From the NCBI GenBank assembly GCA_002412795.1, contig DHVS01000019.1, forward strand, positions 1-44,816: a stretch of 44,816 bases of DNA, in the 5' to 3' direction. The stretch's first letter is position 1. Every line of letters starts with the position of its first letter. The DNA comes from a bacterium UBP2_UBA5202. Lineage in GTDB: Bacteria; Edwardsbacteria; AC1; EtOH8. The notes beneath the pieces were generated by a model. It saw only the letters and a program-made list of their open reading frames with translations. It was not told where the DNA came from and searched no databases. Of this stretch, positions 24,880 through 32,640 are shown piece after piece. The position numbers and the translations under genes were made by a program.

Positions 24880-25704
24880 TTATTTTGTAGGGCGAAAACC
24901 AAAATAAATGTCACTGTAACTTGGTGGTTCACTGGCGCGAGAGGCGGAACGGTAGTAATCACCGCTATTAAACCAACTGCCGCCCCGCAAGATACGGAGA
25001 GATCCGGAGGTCGGTCCTGTAGGGTTTCTGTATATCGAATCGATAGGATAACCATAAAAAAACCAATCATTGCACCATTCCCAAACGTTGCCCGCCATGT
25101 CATAAACCCCATAAGGAGAAAGGCCGTATGCGTAACTGCCTATTGGCGCAGTGTATTTATAACCATCACTTTTATCAGTGCCATCATCGGTATCATCATG
25201 GGGCCCAGGGTTTGAACCATGATTGCACTTCTTACCATCCCACTTATCGCCCCAGGGATATACCCTTCCGTCCGTTCCCCTGGCCGCCTTCTCCCATTCA
25301 GCTTCAGTAGGCAACCTAAGCCCGGCCCAGGCACAGTATGCCTTGGCATCATACCAAGTAACTTTTACCACCGGATAGTTACCCCTGGTATTCCAATTAG
25401 GTTGTTCCGGCATATTTTTACCGGTGGCTTTGCAATACTTTTTAAATTGCCCGACCGTTACTTCGTACTTGCCAATAAAATATTTATCAAGATAAACGGA
25501 GTGAACGGGTTTTTCACCATCGTCAATATTGCTGCCCATAATAAACTTACCTGCTGGGACTTCCACCAGTACGGAACTATCCCTCAAATTCATGTATTCC
25601 TTATATCCCTGCTTGTTGGTCTCTATAAATATCAGACTGCTGTCGTCCGTATAGGCAATTACAACACAGGTCAGCGCTATTACAATTAGAACAATAGGCT
25701 TCAT
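24880..25704 (-). CDS. Exported SUMF1/FGE-sulfatase-fold protein
   Basis: The 274-residue product has a signal peptide (MKPIVLIVIALTCVVIAYT) and then a complete SUMF1-type fold from about residue 50: GKFIMGSNIDDGEKPVHSV, YEVTVGQFKKYC, LRLPTEAEWEKAARG, GVYDMAGNVWEWCNDWF and ILRGGSWFNSGDYYRSASR. True formylglycine-generating enzymes carry two catalytic cysteines in the last segment; here that segment has none, so FGE activity is unlikely. Such domains often serve as binding or regulatory modules. It has its own strong terminator and seems to be a single-gene unit. Codon and base use are more AT-rich than its neighbours. Confidence 0.88.
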   Translation of the reverse strand: MKPIVLIVIALTCVVIAYTDDSSLIFIETNKQGYKEYMNLRDSSVLVEVPAGKFIMGSNIDDGEKPVHSVYLDKYFIGKYEVTVGQFKKYCKATGKNMPEQPNWNTRGNYPVVKVTWYDAKAYCAWAGLRLPTEAEWEKAARGTDGRVYPWGDKWDGKKCNHGSNPGPHDDTDDGTDKSDGYKYTAPIGSYAYGLSPYGVYDMAGNVWEWCNDWFFYGYPIDSIYRNPTGPTSGSLRILRGGSWFNSGDYYRSASRASEPPSYSDIYFGFRPTK

Positions 25705-25811
25705 AATATTCTCCTATGGATTGGTTTCACCACTTAGGGATTGTGAACTAGTGCAATGCACGGCACACACAAAGCAACCCAAAACGCTATTACCTTTTCA
25801 ACAACCTGGAT

Positions 25812-27047
25812 TTAATACTGGTGCACAAACAACCCGCTTCTCAATTTCGGCTCGAACCAGGTGCTCTTGGGCGGCATCACCTGCCCGGAATCGGCCACGC
25901 TGATCAGCTGTTTGATGTTGACCGGATGCAGGGAGAAGGCCACCGCATACTTGCCGGAATCCACTAGTTTGACCAGCTCCTTAGTTCCCCTGATCCCGCC
26001 CACAAAACTGATCCTCTTATCGGTGCGCGGGTTCTCAATTCCCAGCACCGGATGCAGCAGGTTGTCCTGCAGGATCGAGGCGTCCAGCCTTTTGACCGGA
26101 TCCTTCTGGTCATAGCTCCCATCCTTGGCGGTCAAAAGATACCATTTACCGTCCAGATACATGGAGAATTTGAGGTTGGCGCCGGGCACGTCCGGGGCCT
26201 GCTCGGTCACTGTGAACTTCTGGACCACATTCTTCAGGAACTCGTCCCTGGAATTGCCGTTCAGGTCCTTTACCACCCGGTTGTAGGCCATAATGTTCAT
26301 CTGGTTGTCGGGAAAGATCACGGTCAAAAAGAAATTATATTCCTCGTCGCCCTTGTGGGCAGGATTCTTGGCCTTGCGCTCCTTCCACAGGCGCCAGGCG
26401 GCGGCCGAACGATGGTGGCCGTCGGCTACGTACATATAATTGAGTTTGGAGAACTCGGCTTTCAGGGACCCAATGATTTTGTCATCGTCACAGACCCACA
26501 ACGTATGCTTGACGCCGTCGTCGCTTGTAAAATCGTATTCCGGATCCTTCTTGATCCAGTCGTTGATCATTGAGTCTATGGCCGGGACCGCCGGGTAGGT
26601 GAAGAACACCGGCTCGGTGTTGGCGTCTATGGTGCTGATGTGGCGGGTGCGGTCGTCCTCCTTGTCGGGCCGGGTGTGCTCGTGCTTCTTGATCACATCC
26701 TTATCATAGTCATCGGCCGAAGCCACCGCCACCAGGCCGATCTGCTGGTGGCCTCCCATGATCTGCTTGTAGATATAATAGCAGGGCTTTCCTTCCTGAA
26801 ACAGCCAGCCGTTGGTTTTGAATTTCTCAAAATTGATCTTCCCCTGGCCGTAGACCTGGTCGGCGTGCTCGTCGGTCTTGGGGTCCAGGTCTATCTCCGG
26901 CCGGCTGATGTGCAGATAGCTCTTGTCGTTGCCTTTGGCCAGCTCCCGGGCCTCCTCGCTGTTGACCACGTCGTAGGGCGGCGCGGCGATGTCTTTGGCA
27001 AACTCTTTTTTGGGACGGACTGCCTTGAATGGTAGAACGATGGCCAT
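25812..27047 (-). CDS. DUF1015 family protein
   Basis: The 411-residue protein begins MAIVLPFKAVRPKKEFAKDI, then AAPPYDVVNSEEARELA, the family opening, and has the internal ADGHHRSAAAW motif shared by DUF1015 proteins. The family has no established reaction; it is common in anaerobes and often lies next to serA and serC, as here, which suggests a link with serine metabolism. That link is inferred from context. Length is normal. Confidence 0.92.
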   Translation of the reverse strand: MAIVLPFKAVRPKKEFAKDIAAPPYDVVNSEEARELAKGNDKSYLHISRPEIDLDPKTDEHADQVYGQGKINFEKFKTNGWLFQEGKPCYYIYKQIMGGHQQIGLVAVASADDYDKDVIKKHEHTRPDKEDDRTRHISTIDANTEPVFFTYPAVPAIDSMINDWIKKDPEYDFTSDDGVKHTLWVCDDDKIIGSLKAEFSKLNYMYVADGHHRSAAAWRLWKERKAKNPAHKGDEEYNFFLTVIFPDNQMNIMAYNRVVKDLNGNSRDEFLKNVVQKFTVTEQAPDVPGANLKFSMYLDGKWYLLTAKDGSYDQKDPVKRLDASILQDNLLHPVLGIENPRTDKRISFVGGIRGTKELVKLVDSGKYAVAFSLHPVNIKQLISVADSGQVMPPKSTWFEPKLRSGLFVHQY

Positions 27048-27150
27048 GATACTCCTGATGTTTATATTTTAAACTATTGTTTGACCAAATGAACGTTAAT
27101 TCTATTACATTTCCCCTTAAATTTCAACCCCATAAAATCCCGTAAAATAA

Positions 27151-27217
27151 CGTAGGGGCAATTCATGAATTGCCCCTACGGATTGACCTCTCCCTTGCCC
27201 TCCCCTCGAGGGGAGGG
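27151..27217. repeat. Two adjacent perfect palindromes
   Basis: Positions 27151-27180 form a perfect 30-bp palindrome whose half is CGTAGGGGCAATTCA. Positions 27198-27217 form a second perfect 20-bp palindrome, CCCTCCCCTCGAGGGGAGGG. Both lie just past the serA stop and may end or protect the mRNA. Confidence 0.8.
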
Positions 27218-27227
27218 TGGGGTGGGG

Positions 27228-28154
27228 TTATTTGTTCACCTGGAAGGTCCGGTCGCCGTTCTCCAGAAACCTGACGATCTGGTTGGCGGCCGCCAGCCCG
27301 GCGTTGATGTTGGCCTCCGAGGTCTCGGCCCCCATCTTCTTCTTGGTGGCGTGATAGCGGTTGCCGAAGATCTCGGCGATCTCGGCGTGGCAGTCCGGCG
27401 CGATGTCGGTGGCGTACTTCAGGTCCTCGCGCTCGGCCATGGCCTTCTTTAAGCCTTCCTCGTCTATCACTTCCTTGCGGGCGGTGTTGATCAGGGCCGC
27501 GCCTTTTTTCATTTTGGACAGCAGGTCGTAGTTGATCGACTTCTTGGTCTTGTCGTTGGCCGGAATGTGCAGGGAGATGTAGTCGCACTGGGAATACAGT
27601 TCCTCTATCTTTTCAAAGACCTTGACCCCCTCGGCCTCCATCTTGGTGTTGTCCACAAAGGGATCGAAGGCATAGACCGTCATCCCAAAGCCCTTGGCGA
27701 TGCCGGCCACCAGCCGCCCCACGTTGCCGTAGGCATGGATGCCCAGCTTCTTGCCCCTCAGCTCCGAACCGTTGCCCTCGGTGAACTTGTTGCGGGCCAG
27801 AAAGACCATCATCCCCACGGCCAGCTCGGCCACGGCGTTGGAGTTCTGTCCCGGGGTGTTCATGGCGCAGATCCCCCTGGCGCTGGCGGCCGCCAGGTCT
27901 ATGTTGTCGTAGCCGGCCCCGGCCCGGACGATGACCTTCAGGTTCTTGGCCGCCTCGATCACCGCGGCATCAGCCTTGTCGGAGCGGATGATCATGGCGT
28001 CGACGTCGGCCGCGGCCTTCAGCAGATCGGCCTTGTCGGTGTATTTTTCCAGTTTGATCAGCTCATAGCCGGCCTCGGCGAAGATCTTGGAGATCCCTTC
28101 CACCGCCACCTTAGCGAATGGTTTTTCGGTGGCCAACAGCACTTTTTTTGCCAT
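27228..28154 (-). CDS. serA: D-3-phosphoglycerate dehydrogenase (short form)
   Basis: The 308-residue enzyme belongs to the D-2-hydroxyacid dehydrogenases: Rossmann loop GIHAYGNVGRLVAGIAKGFG, INTARKEVIDEEGL and the catalytic DCHAEIAEIFGN His region. RAGAGYDNIDL and NTPGQNSNAVAELAVGMM are SerA-like. It oxidises 3-phosphoglycerate to 3-phosphohydroxypyruvate, the first step of serine synthesis. It lacks the ACT/regulatory C-terminal domain of long SerA, so feedback by serine through that domain is absent. serC lies upstream with a small HicB-like gene between them. Confidence 0.92.
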   Translation of the reverse strand: MAKKVLLATEKPFAKVAVEGISKIFAEAGYELIKLEKYTDKADLLKAAADVDAMIIRSDKADAAVIEAAKNLKVIVRAGAGYDNIDLAAASARGICAMNTPGQNSNAVAELAVGMMVFLARNKFTEGNGSELRGKKLGIHAYGNVGRLVAGIAKGFGMTVYAFDPFVDNTKMEAEGVKVFEKIEELYSQCDYISLHIPANDKTKKSINYDLLSKMKKGAALINTARKEVIDEEGLKKAMAEREDLKYATDIAPDCHAEIAEIFGNRYHATKKKMGAETSEANINAGLAAANQIVRFLENGDRTFQVNK

Positions 28155-28365
28155 GATCGTCTCCCTTATTTATGATAATTCTTTTATGATGTGTTTTGCC
28201 AACATAGACAACCCAGAACTAAATTGGACAGGATTAACATGATTTACCGGATTCAACTTTTTGATATTACTGGGAGCGTATAGTGGTTTACGCCTCTGAT
28301 ACGTTTTAAATGAAAGGAATTAACATTTTTCGTGCGTTTTAGTGGGATAAGTCAACTCTTGCGCT
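28155..28365. other. Intergenic gap with degenerate repeat words
   Basis: No gene is seen. The words GGACAGGATTAACATGATTTA and CCGGATT at 28226-28254 resemble those in the 21480-21530 gap. TTTTCGTGCGTTTTAGTGGG at 28327-28346 nearly repeats the sequence at 34627-34642. Confidence 0.4.
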
Positions 28366-28563
28366 TCATACCGAAAGGGCCAGCTCCTTGATCTTGTGCT
28401 GGGCAGGCACCTCATCCATCATCATCAATTGGTAGGCATCCCTCATGTTTTCTTCAAGTTCCTTAAGGGTTTCGCCCTGACTCATGATCTCCGGATGTTC
28501 CAGAAGCTTGCCCACCCAGTATTTCTTGCCCTTCCAATAGATCATGTTAATTTTTGTTTTCAT
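28366..28563 (-). CDS. HicB-like antitoxin-family protein
   Basis: The 65-residue product has the partial RNase H-like HicB fold: MKTKINMIYWKGKKYWVGKL, then SQGETLKELEENMRDAYQLM, matching the family pattern SxGxTxxEAxxNxxEA. HicB proteins normally neutralise the mRNA-cleaving HicA toxin. No HicA-like frame (small, basic, with GSHxxY) is found on either side, so this is an orphan. A clear GGAGGTTAT ribosome-binding site precedes the ATG. Confidence 0.85.
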   Translation of the reverse strand: MKTKINMIYWKGKKYWVGKLLEHPEIMSQGETLKELEENMRDAYQLMMMDEVPAQHKIKELALSV

Positions 28564-28650
28564 ATAACCTCCATAGGTGTTATGCTTAAGATCATTTCCT
28601 ATTTGTCCTACCTTAAAATGGTATCAAAACCGGCCTTAAAAGTCAACAGA

Positions 28651-28679
28651 AAACCGTCCCGCTTTTGGCGGGACGGTTT
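28651..28679 (-). terminator. Terminator-like hairpin after serC
   Basis: A perfect 12-bp stem AAACCGTCCCGC / GCGGGACGGTTT with a short loop lies 30 nt past the serC stop. On the minus strand it is followed by TTTTCTG. Confidence 0.7.
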
Positions 28680-28708
28680 GGACTGGCATATGGTGCAGGA
28701 AAAGAGAT

Positions 28709-29797
28709 CTACTGGTTAGCCTGGTCGAACTTTTTGATGAAGGCCACTAATTTTTCCACCCCCTCCAAAGGCATGGCGTTGTAGATGCTGGCCCGCATCC
28801 CGCCGGTCTTGCGGTGGCCGCTCAGGGTGGTCAGGCCCTCTTCCGCGGCCTCTTTCAGGAATTTCTTGTCCAGGTCCTCGGACGGGGTCCGGAAGGGAAT
28901 GTTCATCAGGGAGCGGTCCTCCTTCTTCTGGACATGGCACTTGAACAGCTTGGATCCGTCGATGGCGTCATACAGCAGGGCGGCCTTCTGCTCGTTGATC
29001 TTCTGCATGGCCGGCACCCCGCCCAGGGCCAGCACGTGCTCGCACACCAGCTTGATGATGTAGATGCCGTAGCAGGGCGGCGTGTTGTACATCGAGCCGT
29101 TTTCCACGTGGGTCTTGTACATGAGCATGGTGGGGGTCTCGGGCCTGGAGAAGTCTATCATGTCGTCACGGATGATTACCACGGTGACCCCCGACGGACC
29201 CATGTTCTTCTGGGCCCCGGCGTAGATCAGGGCGAACTGGTTGACGTCCACCACTTTTGACAGGATGTCCGAGGACATGTCCACCACCAGCGGCACGCCC
29301 TTGGTGTCGGGAAAGCTCTTCCAGGAGGTTCCGAAGATGGTGTTGTTGGTGGTCATGTGGAAATAGTCGGCGTCGGGGCGGAACTCCTTGGGATCAAGGG
29401 CCGGCAGGTGGTTGAAGACCTCCGGCTCGGAGGTGGCTATCACTTTGATGTCGCCGTAGCGCTGGGCTTCCTTGATGGCTTTGGAGGCCCATTCCCCGGT
29501 GTTGACATAGTCCGCCTTGTTGGATTTCTTCATCAGGTTCAGCGGGATCATGGCGAACTGCATGGAGGCCCCCCCCTGCAGGAACAGCACCTTGTAATTG
29601 GCGGGGATGTTCATCAGTTCCCTCAGGGCCTTCTCGGCCCCGTCGATGATCGACTGGTAGACCTTGGAGCGATGGCTCATTTCCATCACGGACATCCCGG
29701 AGCCCTGGTAATCCAGCATTTCCTCGGCAGCCTTTTTCAAAACCGCTTCGGGCAGCATTCCCGGTCCGGCCGAAAAATTGAAAACCCTCTTTGCCAT
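28709..29797 (-). CDS. serC: Phosphoserine aminotransferase
   Basis: The 362-residue enzyme begins with the SerC hallmark VFNFSAGPGMLPEAVL, has GGASMQFAMIPLNL for phosphate binding, and the PLP lysine K197 in YAGAQKNMGPSGVTVV. It transfers an amino group from glutamate to 3-phosphohydroxypyruvate in serine synthesis. Length is normal. It lies just downstream of the tRNA-Ala locus, with a 39-bp tandem repeat in its leader, and serA follows. Confidence 0.97.
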   Translation of the reverse strand: MAKRVFNFSAGPGMLPEAVLKKAAEEMLDYQGSGMSVMEMSHRSKVYQSIIDGAEKALRELMNIPANYKVLFLQGGASMQFAMIPLNLMKKSNKADYVNTGEWASKAIKEAQRYGDIKVIATSEPEVFNHLPALDPKEFRPDADYFHMTTNNTIFGTSWKSFPDTKGVPLVVDMSSDILSKVVDVNQFALIYAGAQKNMGPSGVTVVIIRDDMIDFSRPETPTMLMYKTHVENGSMYNTPPCYGIYIIKLVCEHVLALGGVPAMQKINEQKAALLYDAIDGSKLFKCHVQKKEDRSLMNIPFRTPSEDLDKKFLKEAAEEGLTTLSGHRKTGGMRASIYNAMPLEGVEKLVAFIKKFDQANQ

Positions 29798-29839
29798 ATC
29801 AAACTCCTTATATTATTATTGTTGATTCAAATCTGTGTT

Positions 29840-29934
29840 GAAGTCTGGATTGCCAAAAGATACCCGCTATTGTTGTGAGAAGTCTGGCTTGCCAAAAAAT
29901 GCCCGCTATTGTTGTGAGAAGTCTGGCTTGCCAG
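29840..29934. repeat. 39-bp tandem repeat, two full copies and a partial
   Basis: Copies at 29840-29878 and 29879-29917 begin GAAGTCTGG(A/C)TTGCCAAAA and end CCCGCTATTGTTGTGA, differing at only a few positions. A third partial copy starts at 29918 and runs into the palindrome at 29931. Confidence 0.85.
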
Positions 29935-29965
29935 ACGAAGTCCGCCGCAGGCGGACGTAGTCTGG
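29931..29965. repeat. 35-bp palindrome abutting the tRNA-Ala 3' end
   Basis: The arms CCAGACGAAGTCCGCC (29931-29946) and GGCGGACGTAGTCTGG (29950-29965) pair except for a central 3-nt mismatch (GAA against GTA on the strand shown). Its outer three bases coincide with the encoded CCA of tRNA-Ala. Confidence 0.85.
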
Positions 29966-30038
29966 TGGAGCTGATGGGATTCGAACCCACTGCCTGTACG
30001 ATGCGAACGTACCGCTCTACCAACTGAGCTACAGCCCC
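29963..30038 (-). tRNA. tRNA-Ala (anticodon CGC)
   Basis: A 76-nt cloverleaf including encoded CCA. The acceptor stem GGGGCTG/CAGCTCC contains the G3-U70 wobble pair that identifies tRNA-Ala. D-arm GCTC...GAGC, anticodon stem GTACG/CGTAC with loop TTCGCAT (anticodon CGC, codon GCG), T-arm GTGGG-TTCGAAT-CCCAT. All stems pair. Confidence 0.97.
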
Positions 30039-30076
30039 ATTTATATTCTACCATGCAGTGCCGTGCTTCCCTGCAT

Positions 30077-30135
30077 CCCGCCCTGAGCGGCTCGACTTAG
30101 CTTGCCGAAGTCCTGTCGAAGGGAGCTACAGCCCC
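30077..30135 (-). pseudogene. Partial tRNA-Ala copy broken by a palindrome
   Basis: The first 13 nt of tRNA-Ala (GGGGCTGTAGCTC, 30135-30123) are repeated 97 nt upstream of the intact gene, then replaced by a GC-rich element containing ACTTCGGCAAGCTAAGT (30111-30095) and CCTTCGACAGG...GCTCAGGGCGGG. No anticodon or T-arm follows. Confidence 0.75.
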
Positions 30136-30182
30136 ATAAACTAAAATTCTAAACCCTAATGTCTAAATCCTAAATAATTGCA

Positions 30183-30258
30183 AGCTCTACCAACCCCGTC
30201 CGACGAAGCCGGCTGTATTCATTTGCCTTGCTGGCGTAGTCGGATGAGCTACAGCCCC
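30183..30258 (-). pseudogene. Partial tRNA-Ala copy with a D-loop palindrome
   Basis: GGGGCTGTAGCTCA (30258-30245) is followed by about 51 inserted nt containing the palindrome at 30199-30244 (TCCGACTACGCCAGC...GCCGGCTTCGTCGGA), and then by TTGGTAGAGC, the rest of the D-arm. The anticodon and T arms are missing. The A/T-rich flanks (TTTAGA(C/T)ATTAG...) before this and the previous copy are also alike. Confidence 0.75.
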
Positions 30259-30361
30259 AAAGCTTAAAACTCTAAATTCTAATATCTAAACACTAAACCC
30301 TGGAAAGTACTAAACCCTGAAAAGTAATATTAACAAAATTTCGTCTGGATTTCAACCCCAT

Positions 30362-31480
30362 TCAGCGTTTAGTTATTTCCCTGACGGCCCCGGCAAAGGC
30401 GGCAATGCTTTTCCTGAAAGCCTCCGGCTGCCCACCGAAGCCGATCCTTATCCTGCCTGCGTCCCCAAAGAACCTTCCCGGCACCACATAGACCCTGTAT
30501 CTTTTGGACAGCAGGTCCGCCAGTTTACCGGCATCCCTGAACCCGGCCACTTTGGGGAACCAGATGCATCCCTGTTCCGGGATGTCCCCCGAGATCAAAC
30601 CTTCTTTGATCAGCGGCCCGGCAGCCTTGACCAGCTCCTTGCGGTTGCGGGCCGCGATATCCAGCGACCGGGACAGGTAGGTGTGGAGCTGCTCAAACAC
30701 CACCGCCGACATTGACTCCAGGTAGCGCGAACCGTTGCCGTCGGAAAGCACGAAATATGGAGAGATATGATCGATGGTCTTTTTATCGGCCAGGATCCAA
30801 CCGCATTCCAGGTGGCTCAGTCCGTAGACCTTGGACAGGCTGCCGGTGGAGATGTAGGCCGGATCCACCGTGCAGGCCGGCCTGTCCGGCTCGAAGTCGC
30901 GGAACACCTCATCCATCAGGATCCGGGTCTTTTTGTTCTTCCGCCGCACCGCCCGGGCTATCTCCGCCAGTTCCTTTTTGCCCAGATGAGCCCCGCTGGG
31001 GTTGTGCAGGTTGGTCAGGATCACCAAACTTGTTTTCTTGTCAACCAGGGCGGCCAGCTCGCCGGGGTCGACCCGGTAGTGCGGCGGCCGCCGTTCCAGC
31101 CATTTGAGGTGCGCGCCGGAAAGCCCGGCTATCTGCCACATCGGTTGGTAGGCCGGGGTCTCGCAGATGACGGTATCGCCCGGCTTGACCTGGGAGATTA
31201 TGGAAAGATAGGTGGCGTTGGTGCAGCCGTTGGTCAGCAGTATCTCCGAAGGCTTGACCCCGTATCGGGAGGCTATCAGCTGTTTGAGCACCGGGTGCCC
31301 CCAGTCGTTGTTGTACGACTGCAGACGGCGCAGCTCTCCCCAGTTCTGCTTGGCGTGCTTTTCCAGCTGATCCAGCGGCTCGTAAACATTGCTGGACATC
31401 AGCAGGTGGCAGTCCCTGCGGTTCTGCAGGGCGATGTCCAGGGCCTTGAACCAAGCCAGGTAGTTGTTGTTTATCGTCAT
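30362..31480 (-). CDS. PLP-dependent class I/II aminotransferase
   Basis: The 372-residue product (ATG at 31480; a TTG lies 12 nt further up) is an aspartate-aminotransferase-fold enzyme: TNGCTNATYLSI (cofactor phosphate), TNLHNPSGAHLGKKEL (the NPxG motif), ILMDEVFRDF and the PLP lysine in GSLSKVYGL (K217). The C-terminal Arg needed for the substrate carboxylate is plausible in RIRIGFGG. The substrate cannot be told; NLHNPSGA resembles MalY/aminotransferase relatives that act on aromatic or branched amino acids. It follows the 31499 gene by 18 nt, probably in one operon. Confidence 0.92.
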   Translation of the reverse strand: MTINNNYLAWFKALDIALQNRRDCHLLMSSNVYEPLDQLEKHAKQNWGELRRLQSYNNDWGHPVLKQLIASRYGVKPSEILLTNGCTNATYLSIISQVKPGDTVICETPAYQPMWQIAGLSGAHLKWLERRPPHYRVDPGELAALVDKKTSLVILTNLHNPSGAHLGKKELAEIARAVRRKNKKTRILMDEVFRDFEPDRPACTVDPAYISTGSLSKVYGLSHLECGWILADKKTIDHISPYFVLSDGNGSRYLESMSAVVFEQLHTYLSRSLDIAARNRKELVKAAGPLIKEGLISGDIPEQGCIWFPKVAGFRDAGKLADLLSKRYRVYVVPGRFFGDAGRIRIGFGGQPEAFRKSIAAFAGAVREITKR

Positions 31481-31498
31481 GTATCCGTTCAAATAGGC

Positions 31499-32044
31499 TT
31501 ATTCCCAGGTGATCTCCCATTTCCAGGAGTTGGGGTCCTTCTCATCAAGCTTTACCTGGATATTTTTTACCCCCACCAGTTCCGACAGGCCCATTATGTA
31601 ACCCCTCAGCACCTGGCGCATGTCGGCCGGAAGTTCCGGAAAGCCCGCCACCGCAAATATTATTCTTTTCTCCCCCTTGAATTCTTCCACCGAGGTCGTT
31701 CCGGTGTCGTGGTAGGTACGCCAAAGCCGCGAGGACTGCTTCATCAGGAAAGGGATGGTGGCCAGCGGCACCAGCAGCTTGTAGATCCCGTTTAGGTTGG
31801 CCTTGGCCATTCCCCGCCCCACTTCGATCCTGACATCGGGCTTGCCGGCGAACAGGATGTTCCCGGCCGCCAGGTAGATGCGGGTGGCCGCATCCTCGGG
31901 AAACCAGCTGATGGGCATGGCGGTGCGGTAGGCCATAAAATCTTCCGGGCTCAGGGCCTTGGCCAGGGCCTGCTCGGCCTGCGGTCCTTTGGCTTCGATC
32001 AGGTCCCGCAGCCAGTTTATCCCGGTCCCTTTGGTTTTGGGCAT
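31499..32044 (-). CDS. Conserved hypothetical protein, possibly DUF2378-like
   Basis: The 181-residue product starts at ATG 32044, which has a good GGGAG ribosome-binding site; an upstream in-frame extension lacks one. It contains PISWFPEDAATRIYLAAGNI, VGRGMAKANLNGIYKLLVPL and RLWRTYHDTGTTSVEEF. The order of a W-P segment, G-R-x-M/A and a later Y-x-x-x-G recalls the TIGR02265/DUF2378 proteins of myxobacteria, but I am not certain. No signal peptide is seen; likely cytoplasmic. It precedes the aminotransferase by 18 nt. Confidence 0.72.
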   Translation of the reverse strand: MPKTKGTGINWLRDLIEAKGPQAEQALAKALSPEDFMAYRTAMPISWFPEDAATRIYLAAGNILFAGKPDVRIEVGRGMAKANLNGIYKLLVPLATIPFLMKQSSRLWRTYHDTGTTSVEEFKGEKRIIFAVAGFPELPADMRQVLRGYIMGLSELVGVKNIQVKLDEKDPNSWKWEITWE

Positions 32045-32143
32045 TGACGCTCCCTTCCCTGCATGGTTGATGCCGATGACGGTGGATATTCCCCGCCGGT
32101 TATTGGACAAACACCTGTCCCGACCGGGGTACTGATCATCCGA

Positions 32144-32614
32144 TCATTTCTTCTTGAAGGCTTCCGCTTGTTTTTTCAGCAAAGCCAGATGCTTCTCCTC
32201 CCAATCGGCAAGTTTTGTAAAAAACCTGCTTAGGGTGGCATCCCCGGTTTCACCGGCAAGCTGGCGGTAAAGCTTTATGGCTTCGCCCTCCGCTGAGGCA
32301 AATCTGTCGACAGCCGCCATTACCGGTTCTGGATTTCTGGACAGCTCCTCAATGCTTTTGCTGTAGATCAGCCCGTCCTGGCTGATGGGATGTTCGGCCG
32401 CGGCCATATCCGGGATGTCGAAGCGGTTGTGCTTGATGTAATAATTATCCACCAGGATCTGCAGATACTGGCCGTGCTTTTCCTCATCTTCGGAGAATTT
32501 CATCAGAACCTCTTTGGCCTGGGGATCGCTTGTTTGTTCAGCCGCCTCGCGGTAGAACAATGAGGCCTTCTTTTCCATCTGTATCGCCAGTTTCACCGCT
32601 TGTAATTCGTCCAT
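32144..32614 (-). CDS. Rubrerythrin/ferritin-like diiron protein
   Basis: The 156-residue protein is a four-helix ferritin-like unit with metal-ligand pairs: E14 in MEKKASLFYREAAEQ, EDEEKHGQYL (ExxH), AEGEAIKLYRQLAGE and DWEEKHLALL (ExxH). There is no C-terminal rubredoxin domain (no CxxC pairs), so it is an erythrin-type rather than a full rubrerythrin. Such proteins reduce peroxide or store iron in anaerobes. It lies between the aminotransferase genes. Confidence 0.9.
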   Translation of the reverse strand: MDELQAVKLAIQMEKKASLFYREAAEQTSDPQAKEVLMKFSEDEEKHGQYLQILVDNYYIKHNRFDIPDMAAAEHPISQDGLIYSKSIEELSRNPEPVMAAVDRFASAEGEAIKLYRQLAGETGDATLSRFFTKLADWEEKHLALLKKQAEAFKKK

Positions 32615-32640
32615 GCCGCCCTCCTGTTGGTCTGTGGTTG

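Noticed and set aside
24880..25704. Formylglycine-generating enzyme for sulfatases
   Set aside because: The domain fold fits, but the C-terminal segment lacks the catalytic cysteines and no sulfatase gene is nearby.
27151..27180. Terminator of serA
   Set aside because: The exact palindrome has no T-run on the minus strand and resembles a dispersed repeat more than an intrinsic terminator, though a role in ending mRNA cannot be excluded.
29840..29934. Possible CRISPR array
   Set aside because: The two 39-bp units are directly adjacent with no unique spacers; they are tandem repeats.
30183..30258. Self-splicing intron in a tRNA
   Set aside because: The insertion is about 51 nt, far too short for a group I intron, and the rest of the tRNA (anticodon and T arms) is missing.
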